Shown piece by piece: positions 18,188 through 30,141 of a DNA stretch of 64,000 nucleotides. The notes below the pieces were generated by a model. It worked only from the letters and a program-made list of their open reading frames with translations, searched no databases and was not told the origin of the DNA. How positions within the stretch are numbered: position 1 is the first letter of the stretch; the number at the start of each line of letters is the position of its first letter. Source of the DNA: Ichthyophis bannanicus (lineage: Eukaryota; Chordata; Amphibia; Gymnophiona; Ichthyophiidae). The position numbers and the translations under genes were made by a program. The stretch is from positions 513,724,686 through 513,788,685 of the forward strand of contig CM066037.1 in NCBI GenBank assembly GCA_033557465.1. Direction: 5' to 3'.

Positions 18188-19353
18188 CAGGGGCGGCACA
18201 AGGGGGGTGCAGGGCCATGTGCGGAGACTCATTGCAGGGCCTCGTTTGCATAAGGATTCTCATTTGCATAAATATCTGCATGATGTGAACATGCGCTAAC
18301 TTTTAGTAAACATGCCTCTTAATGAGTTTCTGGACAAATAAAACTATAAATTAATTTCCTCTTGTACTAAACAAAAACGCAAAGACGTTAGTGATACACA
18401 TTTCCCAGAGCTGACATATTCTAGTTAATAAATTCAAAATAAAAAAGTATTTTTCTACCTTTTTGTTTGGGCGTTTTATTTTTCAGTTGCAATTGCTCCC
18501 GTTACTTTATTCTGGTTTCTTCATGTCTTCTGCTAACTCTCCATTGTCTGCTGTACTTTTGTCCTTTCTTCTCTCTCTTCTAGATGTTTTACATTCTCTC
18601 TCTACATCTGCTTTAACATACTGATCTTTCCCCTTTTCCTCTTTCCTTTATTTCTTTCTTTATTCCTTTATCATCCATTCATATTTCACCCTTCCATCCT
18701 CAATCCCCACTTACTCTCCCAATACCCGGACACTTGTAGATTTTTCTTTCCTCCCACACAAAATAGCTTTTCTCCTGTCCATCCTCAATCCCCCAAGCCC
18801 ATCCCCTTCTAGTCCTCCTCCAACATCAGCTCCCTTTTAATCCCATTCTCCCATGCCCACACATCAGCCCATTTCCAGTCCTATTCCAGCCCCCCATCAG
18901 CCCATTTCCAATCCAAGCCTTCCCCCCGTTAGCCCATTTCCAATCCTAGCCCCCTCCCATCAGCTCTTTCCAGTCCTGTCCTAGTCCCATGCCTGTCTAA
19001 GCAGCTTCAGAGGGAACCGGGGAGGCCCACCCAAGGCTTCAACTCACCTCTGCACAGCCACCAGCGTGAAGAGCGGCATTTTCCCTCACACTGGCAGCTG
19101 TGTTTTCGTGAAGAGTACTGAATGCCGGGAAAGGTTAAAGGGCATTTCCTGGCATTCGTGGCTTCACAAGAACACAGCTGCCAGTGTGAAGGAAAACGCC
19201 ACTGTGCAGAGGTGAGCTCAGACAGGCCTCCTCAGCTCCCTCTGAAGCCAGCATTGCAGAGAACATCATGTGAGAATGAAGTTCGCGCGGGACCCCCTGA
19301 AGCGCGGGGCACTGTGCGAACAACATTCTCGCACAATGGACAGGCCGGCCCTG
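18188..19353 (-). mobile_element. non-autonomous hAT element, copy 2
   Basis: The ends are CAGGGGCGGCAC at 18188 and GGCCGGCCCTG at 19353, with target duplications ATTTCTAG (18180-18187) and ATTTCCAG (19354-19361), 7 of 8 identical. It is the reverse complement of the hAT copy at 10,057-12,471 in both ends, the AT-rich block and the minisatellite motif. It is shorter (1,166 bp): the minisatellite is contracted, a 390-bp block near the Harbinger-like motif is missing, and the palindrome next to the GGCCGGCCCTG end has a different sequence from copy 1. There is no transposase. Confidence 0.9.
19004..19248. repeat. 245-bp palindrome in hAT copy 2
   Basis: The arms start GCTTCAGAGGGA and end CCCTCTGAAGC. 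Inner arms pair CACCTCTGCACAG with CTGTGCAGAGGTG and CACTGGCAGCTGTG with CACAGCTGCCAGTG. The centre is near 19,128 with TGCCGGGAAAGG opposed by CATTTCCTGGCA. Its sequence is unrelated to the palindrome at the same place in hAT copy 1. Confidence 0.85.
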
Positions 19354-20134
19354 ATTTCCAGCCCCATGGATGGTGTAAATGCCTATGCCTAGATTTTTCC
19401 CAGAATACATGTAAATTATGGTATTTTATAAGTTACACACATAACTTTGTGCTTCACTTTCACTTTGGGCATGACCAGGGGGGTGGAGTTTGGGTAAAGC
19501 GTAAGTATGCATATTTTGCCTGACTCACGTACTTTCAGAACAGCAACCATGTCAAATATGCATGTAAATACTCATTTGCACACGTGTAGGACTGAAATAT
19601 CCAGATTTATATGCATAAACACTCACGACTTATAAAATTGGCCCTTATATGGGCAGTGACACTGAAAATTCTCACCGACCATCCTGGTACTATTTGTAAA
19701 TGTACATTTAGAACCACTTTTAAAGGCTGGTTCAAGGTGAATATGAGTAGGCAAAGTGTTTTGTAGGGAGGATCAACGAAAAAGAAAGCAGAGTTTCACA
19801 AATATTCAAATTGAACTTTTGAAGGTGAAGGAATTCCCATGGAGAGAATGCCAACAATGTGGAATAGGGGCATATAAAGTGATAAGCAATGATAGTCTGG
19901 TGCAATATCTGGACTGCCCAAAATCTAGACTGCTCAAATACAAGCCCAACATAAACTACAATCTATCCTGCAAACATATCTAAAGCTAGGAGGCTCCCCA
20001 CTTTTATGTTCACACCTGGATGTTAGAAGGTAATGCACCAATTTATTCTGTTATTTCTAATTTAATGTTAATTTCATTTAATTTCCACACCCAGTTCAAG
20101 TGGCATCGATAATTAATTATATTTGAATTTGTTA

Positions 20135-20580
20135 CCTGTAATGTTTACCTATATGATGTTACTTATTTTGCCCTTCTTATCCAGTTTATGTTAACCTTGT
20201 TCCATGTAACTTGTTACTGTTCTTTGTAAACCGCTTTGATTCATTGATTAAGTGGTATAAAAAAGATAAATTATTGTAAAGGGTTTTGTGGGGTCAAAGG
20301 AAGAATTTTGCACCGGATACGATACTCAACGGGAAGCCAATGGTGCTGAAACAGGAGAGGGGAGACACGGCCAAACTTACTCACACTACAAAGAATACAT
20401 ATAGCTATGTTTTGAATAGTTTGCAATTTTTTGAGTTCATACAGAGGAAATCCAGAATAGATGGTGTTGCAATAAACCCACCGGGCTATTACAGTATTAA
20501 GCAAAATGGAAACCTGTGCAACGGGTCTAAGCAGGGACGAAGAGGGCAGAAATAGCGGAGTGCTATACGTAAAAGAAGAT
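20135..20580. mobile_element. L2-type LINE fragments, tail (+) then ORF2 part (-)
   Basis: At 20,135-20,278 a plus-strand L2-type tail ends in TTTGTAAACCGCTTTGATTC and AGTGGTATAAAAAAG. From 20,275 to 20,580 the minus strand encodes the ORF2 C-terminal region of an L2-type LINE, with FPLYELKKLQTIQN and FQHHWLPVEYRIRCKIL. The two lie tail to tail, so two insertions or an inversion are involved. The upstream part of the minus copy is cut by the Harbinger-like element at 20,584. Confidence 0.7.
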
Positions 20581-20997
20581 TTAGGGGTATGTTTACTAAA
20601 CCGTCTTAATGTTACTGGCGCTAGTTGCAGCGTTAATGTGCAGAATGCCATATAAGGTAGGCGATTTTTGGAATTTGGAAGGATTGGACGCACTGCTTTG
20701 CCTTGGGAACACTTGATACAGAAGCTGGTTGCTTCGAAACGTGCACGTCGTGCTTGTGCAGATAAGTGTGAAGCCTTTCCCTGCTTTTAAGTTTTGTGAA
20801 ATCAGAATTAATGAAATAAATAACAAAAAAACAAAAGGGGCATGTACTGCGTGAGGTGTCGAGGGAGTCCTCTTCACCTTGCGGTTTATGCCCGACAAAA
20901 AGTATACAGCACATGGTGATTGCGGTTGGGGTTTGGATATTCTTTTGATTATTGATACGTGTGGGAATACCTTTTTTTGGGACTTTTTTCCTTTGAG

Positions 20998-21225
20998 TAA
21001 CCTAAGGTGCAGCATAAGGCACCCTATAAGGCACTCCATAGGGCACATTATAAAGTGCACTGTCCGCCAAGGCACCTTATAATGTGCCCTATAGGGCGCT
21101 TTATAGGGCGCCTTATAGAGCGCTCTATAGGGCACTTTATAGGGCATCCTATAGGGCATCCTATAGGGCAGCTTATGAGGCACCTTAGACTACGGCACTG
21201 TGAGGGTGTTTTTGCTGGCAGCACT
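20998..21225. repeat. palindromic array of CCTATAGGGC-type units (copy B)
   Basis: Short units such as CTATAGGGCGCTTTATAGGG and GCACCCTATAAGGCAC occur between TAACCTAAGGTGC and GCACCTTAGACTA. The array corresponds to that in copy A at 14,638-14,895 but differs in unit number. The left outer arm is lost. Confidence 0.8.
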
Positions 21226-23759
21226 GATTTAAAATAAAAGGAAAAGCCTCAGACAGCCTTATTAAATAACACACTGTGGGATCAAACCCATGATCTCTGC
21301 CTTTGCAGTCACTGAAGTAACCAGTGGGCTACATCTCTATAGTGATTAACACACCGCTGGCTGGCTACAGAAAGACTGCAAGTCACCACACAAACTGTCT
21401 GCTGTGGTTACCAGGATAGGGTAAACCCACCTGTACCCATGATGCACTGCACATTCAGATCACAAGATGGGGTATGCACCTCTATAGCACCCCGGCCTGG
21501 TAGGGGGAACTGACCGTGTGTGTTACAGGCACAGAGTAGCTACAGACCATGACATTGTGCGGTTCCTGTGCTCACCCTGAGGGTAAGGTGGGACGCCAGC
21601 ACCAGGTCCGCAGCACCTGGCTTAGCTGAGATAGGCTGTGCTACAGGTCCCCATCAGTGCCCATGTGTGATAGGTAGTCCTTGAAGATACACCTAGGATA
21701 TACCTGTGTCCTGTCTAGCCCTTGTGGACTATGATGCACCCAGAATAGTGCATATCCTGTGTGGTTGCCATGGTCACATGTTATAAGAAAAGGGCAGTGG
21801 TTGGACCCAAAAGCAGATTATGTAGCACCACCCAACCCGCCCTCTGTGGGTCAGGGGTGGCGGACAAGATCTCCCACCAACAGATCCACATTCTACATCT
21901 CTACAATGGTGGCAGTAGAGGGGACCATCAACCCCAGTCCTGCTGGGGAATAGGCGCACTACAGGGCAGTCAATGCAGATCTGTATGCATCACATAGGGC
22001 ACTGGCAGACAGGCAGTAGGCCTGGAAAAGCTCAGCTGCCCCCCACGACTATCTGACATTCACCAGCAGAGGACAGTCAGTCTCCACCCGCTGCACCCTG
22101 CAAGGTGTTCCAGCCATACATATGCTAACTGCAGAGAGTCTGCTAGCTAGTACATAGTGCATTTTCCTGGAGGAACTGTGTGCACCCAAAAATGGGATAT
22201 GAGCACACACACCAAGCAAGTATGTCAGTGATTGGTACCCAGAAAAGAGAACTCAGATATAACTTGAGAAAAATACTGCCTAGCCCTATGGGGGAACCTA
22301 GCCATGCCATGGTCACTGCTCAGTCAGGGTGAGAGTGACCCCCCCCCCCCCAGCATGACATGCTGTGGCCACCCTGTCTGTGCAGGTGGTGCTTGGGCAC
22401 TACAATGTCCCAGCCATTGCCCTATGCCCTGTGCAGATGCATCCTGCCCAGGCCACCCTGTCCGGGCCATACCCACAGTACCTTGCTCCTCATTATGCAC
22501 ATTGGCAGGCTAACACTGGAAACAGTGCAAGCAGTGTGGGGTCAGTAAGGTGCAGGCAGCCACAAAACACTGGACAGACCTACACATACTCCCACACCTA
22601 TGCCAGCATTGTTCAAATATAGAGGTTTTTGGCAGCCCTGGCCGCCACACCAGTCCTGGGCACAGTGCGGGCATTGCTATGGTACGCAATACTGTTGGGG
22701 TCACTCCCCGGGGTGGTAAACACTGTCAGAAGCAAAAACTGAAACACACTCCACAAATATCAGAAAGGTTGCTATGATGAATCTCTGTCAACAAATTGTG
22801 TTTAACTTAGGATTCGTTATCTGACATTAATCGTAGCAACCTTTTGATATATGTGTAACGTGTTCCCAAGTTTAGGACGCTATTGCTAAGGTATGCAGGT
22901 GCTAGTATTGGGAGATGCTGCTGCGCGCAGGGCCCAACAGCCTGACTCTCCATGAGGCTTTGGATAGTGGAGCCTGTGGGTGTAGGTGTTTGTGCCCCTG
23001 TTGGCTGCTCTAGGGCATTCCCAACTCCGGTCCTGGTGGGCCAAACACGGTTCAAGTTTTCATGCTGTCCCTAATGAATATGCATGAATACATTTGCATA
23101 CAATGGGGGCGGTGCATACAAATGCTGCACAGGCATATTTATTAGGGACAGCATGAAACCTGAATGGTGTTTGGCCCTCCAGGACTGCAGTTGGGAAACT
23201 TCTCTAGGGATTGCACATGTTTATGGTGTCTGTGCTCTGTAGGGTAAAATATAGGCATTTATGGCATGTTTATTTTATCTGCAATAAAGGTTCCATCTTT
23301 ATTACCACGGTTTAGTACTGGGTAAAATATAGGGACATTGTTTGCAGGAGCCGCAGCTGGGACTTGAACTTGTGATCTTCTGCCCCTGAACACACTGGCT
23401 GTGTGTACTGCACCAAACTGTTGCCACAGAGACAGATTATTCCCTAGGGATACCATGACGGTTCGTCAGACAGATCTTGTCTGTTGCAGTACACGGCACC
23501 CACCTAAACAGGGCTTGGCTGTGGTCTGCTGTGGGAAGTTGCCACTGCCCCCTCCACCACCAGCACCCCTCCGCCATCATGCTGACATTCCCTTCTGCTG
23601 GTGGTGCGCAGTCCCAGGCCATCCAGTGTGCCGGTAGGCGGCTGCCTATGGTGCGCGATATGAGGTGGGGGTGCCTGCATAGACATCCATGCTTCCCCCC
23701 GGCACCGCCTGCCAATGTTATGTGCCCTTTGGGTACTTTGGGGTACTTGCTGGGTACTG

Positions 23760-24054
23760 GAGCGGAGGAGTGGCATAGTGGTTGGGGCAAGGTACTTCAG
23801 GCTGGAAGGTCAGGGATTCAAATCCCACTAGAGGACAGCAACCTTGGGCCAGAAGGACTGGGGTTTCTAGTCCCACAGGTGCTTCTTGTGGTCTTGGGCA
23901 AGCCACTTAACCCTCCATAGCCCATGTTCCCTGTAAAATAGTTATCTCCAAGTTATAATGCCCTGTTCAATGTAATTTCAGTTTGTTCAATGTAAACCGC
24001 CCTGATATCATGAAAGGCGGTATATAAGAAATGTTAAATAAATAAATAAATAAA
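23760..24054 (+). mobile_element. tRNA-derived SINE (family 1) inside Harbinger-like copy B
   Basis: It has the head GGAGGAGTGGCATAGTGG, a B box within GGGATTCAAATCCC, and the same body and (AAATA)n tail as the copy at 17,252. The flanks TACTG (23755-23759, 24055-24059) look like a short target duplication. Copy A has the uninterrupted site (GGATAGTACCCAGC at about 9,658-9,671), so this SINE inserted after the two copies diverged. Confidence 0.9.
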
Positions 24055-24655
24055 TACTGTCCCCTGTGACACTGTGGGACACACACTCATGGCCATGTTT
24101 GCCCTTGGTCAGCTGCTGTCTTGCTGGTTTTCTGCTTCTACATTCCTATGTGTCACCTAGGCATCTGCCTAGCCCACCCTGTGCCCCAGCTTCCCCACTG
24201 CATGTCCCGCCTGCAGCCCTTTGTACCCCATTTGCCACCTCACCATAGTGCCCTCTCGTATTTGGGTACTATGATGTTGCTGCACATGTATCACTACGAT
24301 CACTTTTCTTGGTTTCCCTGCCTTTGCTGCACATTGCTGATTGAAATGGTCTCTCCCCCTGCAAATGTGCCTCTAGCGCGAGGTTTTCACTGGTGCTAAT
24401 TTTCAGACATTCATTTCACGGCGTTAGTGTGCATGGGGCCTCTCCCCGCCCACTCTCCGCCCATTGACCCCCTTATCTCCGCCCCTGGGGAGCCTTACTC
24501 CGCCCTCTGGGGAGCCTTACACTGCCCTCTGTGCACCTTAACGCCGCCAGAGACGTTATCGCGCGATATGTGACGTTCTTGCACGGTAATGCACCATTAT
24601 CGCGTGATAACGTCGTAGCTGCGCCGTTAGCGCCATTTAGTAAACGTACCCCTTA

Positions 24656-25043
24656 GTGACCTGACTAATCTAGAGAGAGAAAATTCAGATCAAGGGCGTG
24701 GTATGTGGGTACTGGCAAGGGAAGGGGGCCAAAGAAGGTACGTCAGAGTTATCTGTGATCCAGGTAGCCGCAGATTTTTTAGGATTAGGCTTGAGAGAAT
24801 TAGAATATAGCCAGGAGGCAACCATTTCCAGAAAATATTTTATTTACAAAGATCAGGATAAAGAGGGTCTGTACAAGCTATGACGAATGTGGTCTGCGTA
24901 TATGTAAGAGAAAATACCTAAGGAGTGAATGAGTGTTGCCAGCAGACTTAAATAAAAATTGAAGAGCCGGGGGTTGGGGGAAGCACTGATCATTGCGGGA
25001 ATGCTCATGATAGCGAGTTGGGGTCCGAAGTGATAGAGCCATT
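24656..25043. other. unassigned sequence
   Basis: A 61-residue plus-strand frame (24,698-24,883) is open, but I recognise nothing in it. No repeat family is evident. Confidence 0.4.
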
Positions 25044-25155
25044 GCAATGCAATGTGTGCCTTCGAGTCAGTCCTGACTCCTGGCGACCCAGAAGCTCCTG
25101 GGTTTTCTTGGCAGTGTCACTGGAAGTAGATTGCCAGGCCTTTCTTCCGAGGCAA
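25044..25155 (-). mobile_element. tRNA-derived SINE (family 2), fragment
   Basis: TGCAATGTGTGCCTT, GACTCCTGGCGACCCAGAAG, GGGTTTTCTTGGCAGTGTCA and GGCAATGGAGGGTT are the reverse complement of the 3' two-thirds of the SINE at 59,324-59,547. The tRNA-like head is missing. Confidence 0.8.
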
Positions 25156-25429
25156 TGGAGGGTTGAGGGACTGTGAATGAATGGTTTGATGATGCTTATA
25201 AATGCAGAGTAAATGGGCCTGGAAACTCTGGAACAAGTGATCCTAGGATACGGGAAGGGAAGGGGTAGACTCAGGAATAATCTAGGGTTTATCCCTATAT
25301 ATAATAGCGGTAGGGTGGGTTAGCTCTGTCTTTCATCAGAGTGTGGGGTATACATGTGTGTGCTAGCGTCATGTGTACTCTGCAGTGAGGGACAGATACC
25401 TGGTGGATGAAATGCTAAAACTGAATAGC

Positions 25430-25630
25430 CACTGCTTTGAGAAACTATGCGAGAGACTGGAGCTGAGGAGGAGAGAGGGGAGGAGAGAAAAACAGACAGT
25501 GCCAGGAGGAAAAGACAGGGGAAGAAGAAGAAATGTCTTGAAGGAGGAGAGAAGGTGTGGTGGATTGGGGGGGGGGAGGGGGAGAAGGGGTTGGGTTGAG
25601 AGAGAGAGTATCTGGATTAGAGACTGAGAA
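25430..25630. repeat. purine-rich low-complexity tract
   Basis: A GGAGGAGAGAGGGGAGGAGAG-like purine run extends over some 200 bp on the plus strand and includes a poly-G stretch near 25,567. The Arg/Glu-rich frame through it (25,373-25,627) follows from composition. The sequence around it (25,156-26,530) holds nothing else I can name. Confidence 0.6.
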
Positions 25631-26534
25631 TGCCAGAAAATGATATTGTAGCCAACTCTGGTGTGACCTCTAGTAGGTCCTGCCCCACTAATATGCTCAA
25701 CCTTAACCACCTGTCAGATTTGGTTTCTTCAACTCTTCAGGTTTCAAGGAGAATGAGCTATAATTATGGTAGTTTGTAACTCTTAACTCTATTGATTTTG
25801 TGATTGATCCTCCTCTTTCCTTTCGGCTTGATTTAAATGATGACTCAGTGGAAAAACACTAAAGTAGAACAGAGTACCCATTAAGCAGCTTATCCTGCAT
25901 CACTCTTAACAATGCTGACCACGACCGACTTTGATCATGGCTGTTGGGTATTAGAATAGCAGTTAAATGTGGGAAGGGCAATTCTGAAACCTTACAAAGT
26001 TTCCAGTGGTAGGCTGGTGCCTTAGAGGTTTCTTTACCTCATGTACTTTCAGGTGCAATGTACGCAGGTTAAGATACACGGTTCGATTTTTATATACTTT
26101 AGCAAGCTCACCTTAAATCTGTCCCCCAGCACCATTCCTTGTCCTTGCACGTGGGGAGACTTTATAATGCATTTTCCTCACAGGTAACCACGTTTACCCA
26201 TGGAAATCCATTTTGAAAAGTGCCCCCAGTATGGGTAAAAAGTGAAAAATGTATTTGATCTGAAGAGAAACCATAGATTATGCCCCGACGAGAGTAAAAA
26301 GAATATGTTTTGACCATACCATGCAAAACAGCTTTTAAAAAATATTCAACACCCTTGGATGGGAAAATAAACAAATACAAACAAGCCTGAAAAATGTAGC
26401 CAGCAAGCTTTTAAATGAATGCTGAATGTTAGTGATAAACTATGCTGAAACCTTCTGCAGAATTCACTAGCCTGGCATGATCTTTTCTTGGAGGAAACTA
26501 TTGCTTAATATTGTCCGGCAGCAAAAGCAATAGC

Positions 26535-27085
26535 AGGGTGGTTTATAGTTTATTAATCTGGATATACTGCTTTTACGCTAACAATCAAAGCAGTTTACAA
26601 TAATAATCATCTTTGTGAAAAGGAACTCCAAAATATTTTTAGGAAAGTAGAGGGGAAGGAGGACAGTGAAAGAGGACAAGAGGAAAGGTAGGCAAAGCCT
26701 CTAAGAGCTGGTATTCTAGCCAGAGACCCCATATGCCAGCTCAAAAAGGTGTATTTTCAGGCACACTTGAAGCGTTGAAAAATGGGCTCAAGTCAAAGGT
26801 GTGCATGGGTGGTTGGGGGTGACCATTCCAAAGGAAAAGGCCTTTAACAGAAAGCAGTAGTTTCGAATTTGGCTTTTGATGGAGGATGGGCATGTAGCTA
26901 GTTACCATGTCTTGAATGGACAAAACAAGCGGGGGCATATAAAGTAATGGGGGATGAGAAATATTCTGGAACCTCTTCATGCAAGACCTTGTGATTTAAG
27001 GGCAAGATCTTATAGTGGATGAGTGATGTTATTGGGAGTCAGGGAGAATCAGTAACTAAATAATGTTATCCTATCACTAATTCAT
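26535..27085 (-). mobile_element. L2-type LINE 3' end, decayed
   Basis: The left edge has the tail motif TACTGCTTTTACGC, then AATCAAAGCAGTTTACAATA. Further right the minus strand gives scraps of the ORF2 C-terminus. The match is weaker than for the 50-kb copy and no long frame survives. Confidence 0.5.
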
Positions 27086-27114
27086 GGCGTGGGTAACTTG
27101 ATGCAAACAAAATA

Positions 27115-28995
27115 CAAAGCAGTTTGAGAGTAAAACCAAAGGAAACAATACAACTGAGAGAGTCAGTTGGTCCATTAGATGATAGAGGGGTTAAAGGGGC
27201 ACTAAGAGGCGACAAGGCGATAGCGGAGAGACTGAATGATTTCTTTGCTTCGGTCTTTACTGAGGAAGATGTAGGGATGGTACCCATGACTGAAGTGGTA
27301 TTTAAAGGTGCGAAAGAATTGAAGGAAATATCGATACATCAGGAAGATGTATTACAACTATTTGATAAACTGAAGAGTAGCAAATCACCTGGACTGGATG
27401 ATATACATCCAAGGGTGTTGAAAGAACTGAAATATGAGATTGCAGACCTGCTATTAGTAATCTGTGAACTATCATTAAAAACATCTGTAATACCTGAAGA
27501 TTGGAGGATGGCCAACGTAATGTCAATTTTTAAAAAGGGTTCCAGGGATGATCCGGGAAACTACAGACTGGTGAGCCTGACGTCAGTACCGGGAAAAATG
27601 GCAGAAACCATCATAAAGAACAAAATTGCTTAATGGGAGACAGCCAACATGGCTTTAGACAAGGAAGATCTTGTCTTACTAATCTGTTATGTTTTTTTTG
27701 AAGGTGTGAATAAACAGGTAGACAAAGATGAGTCAGTTGATATAGTGTATTTGGACTTTCAGAAAGCTTTTGACAAGGTCCCTCCTCAGAGACCTTTGGC
27801 AAAACTAGAGTCATGGAATAGGAGGCAGTGTACTATTGTGGATCAGGAACTGGTTAAAAGATAGAGAACAGAGGGAAGGGCTAAATGGCCCATTTTCCGA
27901 ATGGAGAAAGGTGAATAGTGGTGTACCCCAGGGATCTGTGCTGGGTCCGCTGCTTTTTGACATAGTCATAAATGACCTGGAAAAGGGAATAACTAGTGAG
28001 GTTATCAAATTTGCAGATGACACAAAATTATTTAGAGTTGTTAAAACCCATGAGGATTGTAGAAAATTGCAAGAGGATCTTGATAAATTGGACAACTGGG
28101 CATCAAAATGGCAGATGAAATTTAATGTGGACAAGTGCAAAGTTATGCACCTAGGGAAGAACAACCCAAACTATGGTTACACGATGCAAGGTTCCACATT
28201 AGGAACCACCACCCAGGAAAAAGATTTAGGTATCATTGTGAATAACATGTTAAACCCCTCTGCCTAGTGTGCAGTGGCGGCTAAGAGAACAAATAGAATG
28301 TGAGGTATCCTAAGGAAAGGAATGGAAAATAAAACAAAGGATATTATAATGCCTCTGTATTGTTCTATGGTGCGACCGCACCTTGAATATTGTGTGCAAT
28401 TCCGGTCACCGTATCTTAAAAAGGATATGGCGTTATTAGAAAAGGTTCAGAGAAGAGCCACCAAAATGGTAAAGGGGATGGAAGGATACCCCTATAAAGA
28501 AAGGCTAAAAAGGTTAGGGCTCTTTAACCTGGAAAAGAGACGGCTGAGGGGAGATATGATAGAAGTCTATAAATTAATGAACGGAGTGGAAGGGGTAAAC
28601 GTAGATCGATTGTTTACGTCATCAGAATATAGAAAGACTAGGGGACATGCAATGAAGCTACAGGGTAAACTATTCAAGACAAATAAAAGAAAATATTTTT
28701 TCATTCAACGTGTAATCAAACTCTGGAATTTGTTACTGGAGGATGTAGTAAAAGCTTTTAGTGTAGCTGGGTTTAAAAAAGGTTTGAACAAGTTCCTGGA
28801 GGAAAGATCCATAAACCATTTTTAAAAAGGGACCCAGGATATCACTGCTTGACCCAATACAAGCATTGTGGAACCAGTGTCTTTTGGGGAAACTGCTAGG
28901 TACATATGACCTAGATTGGCCACTGTTGGAAACAGGATACTGGGCTTGATAGACCTTGGTCTGACCCAGTATGGCATATCTTATGTTCTTATGTA
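27115..28995 (+). pseudogene. CR1-type LINE ORF2 (reverse transcriptase), broken
   Basis: A 5'-truncated CR1 copy in which the RT can be followed almost to its end. It starts within the linker before RT. The fingers are LKSSKSPGLDDIHPRVLKEL (27,370-27,430) and the palm begins at VDIVYLDFQKAFDKVP (about 27,739-27,783). The catalytic block is SGVPQGSVLGPLLFDIVIND (27,917-27,976) and KFADDTKLF (28,006-28,032). Thumb and C-terminus run to 28,825. A stop at 27,631-27,633, a frameshift near 27,830 and a break around 28,265-28,320 disable it. The 3' UTR ends with CTTATGTTCTTATG near 28,990. No endonuclease domain is left. Sister copies lie at 53.65-55.42 kb and 58.77-60.17 kb. Confidence 0.9.
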
Positions 28996-29729
28996 CAAGC
29001 AAGTATGACTGCATAAATAAATAAATTTAATAGCAGTAAGTATAATTGACAATAAAACTTTAAACATATAAAGCAATCATAAAACCCAACATGATCATGT
29101 TTCAGCTTCCGTCTGCATCAGAGGGTATAAAAAATGAATTAAAATGCAGTAAATCTTTGATGAGAGAGGAATTTCATCTAAGCATCTTCAGTTAGATCTA
29201 AGTCAATCTAAATGAGAAAATATTCCTATCTCAATTTTTTCCAAATAAATTTGTTTCTCAAAAATGTGTTCTTTTAGCCAAATCCAACCAAGTACTTCAT
29301 TTGTCAAAGAGCCACTGCTACTTACCTTTTACAATTGTAAAAATGGTTACAATTAATACAACAAATAAAAACACATTATAAAAATGTTTGGTTACAAGGC
29401 CGTATAACAAGTGTAACACCACTATCCTTCTTGTTTCTTCACACACCAAAACATTTACTATCATCAGTTACCATTTATATTTATGATTTTTAAATGTATT
29501 TGTGAATTCAATTATTCTTGGTTGTATTGCTTATTTGCACCAGCTGTTTGTATTTTAGGAAGCGAAGCAGTTGAAACCTCTGGATTAATTGGAAAGTTTT
29601 CTTTATAATGTGGAATGAATGGAGGCTCAGACCTTTCTAGTCTATAGATATTGCATATATTGTGCTTTTTGTAGCTATTAAGGAAGTAATTGCAAGGAGA
29701 TATAGAGCTTGATACAGTAAGGAATAGGA
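28996..29729. other. unassigned sequence
   Basis: AT-rich DNA without recognisable genes. Near 29,095-29,160 the minus strand has a CTGATGCAGACGGAAGCTGA stretch followed by AAC, loosely like a hammerhead core, but too little to call. Confidence 0.4.
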
Positions 29730-30141
29730 CGGGCCCGGATTGCACCCAATTCTGCACTGCAGGAGCTGGATGTTCTAGTGGCTGGACACCGATGGAGTTT
29801 GCCAGGATTGGGATCAGGTGGAGGAGGCCTCCCTGCAGCTGATCCCTGCCTTGGGGGGCTTGCGGGCCTGATCTCCACCATTGCTGCTGCTCATTCCACC
29901 TCTGAGGTGGAATAAGCAGCACCGTCATTCCTCCACCCTCTGGACAGCCATGACCTGAATCAGGCCTGTATTTCTGGGTGCCTCGGTCTGCCCCCACTCT
30001 GCCCACTACCCGCCCCCTCCCGCCCAGTGGCTCAGTGCGTGCGGGGTGAGAGTGAGGCAGCATATGCTCCCTACGAATAGCGGGGCTGCACGTCCTAATG
30101 GGATGTGCAGTCCCACTATTTGCATCTCAGAATCGGGCCCA
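29730..30141. repeat. palindromic MITE-like element (CCTCTGAGG family)
   Basis: It starts CGGGCCCGGATTGCACCC and ends CAGAATCGGGCCC. Inside is the family's central palindrome TTCCACCTCTGAGGTGGAA (29,895-29,913). Further members are at 30.8, 40.9, 44.4, 57.5 and 63.7 kb. It has no coding content. The neighbouring stretch 30,142-30,796 holds nothing recognisable. Confidence 0.65.

Larger units (their letters stand above)
20584..24652 (-). mobile_element. long non-autonomous PIF/Harbinger-like element, copy B
   Basis: The ends are GGGGTATGTTTACTAAA at 20584 and TTTAGTAAACGTACCCC at 24652, flanked by TTA (20581-20583 and 24653-24655). It is the inverted counterpart of copy A: for example 22,620-22,780 matches 13,070-13,230 and 24,380-24,640 matches 8,800-9,130. 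It lacks the hAT element but carries a SINE at 23,760-24,054. The part 20,655-20,997 replaces the corresponding region of copy A and contains a hammerhead-like fold. It has no coding capacity of its own. Confidence 0.85.

Noticed and set aside
25373..25627. Arg/Glu-rich 84-aa ORF
   Set aside because: It follows from a purine-rich low-complexity tract.
27124..28825. Host gene exons in the long frames around 27-29 kb and 54-55 kb
   Set aside because: The residues are reverse transcriptase blocks of CR1 with the family's 3' UTR.
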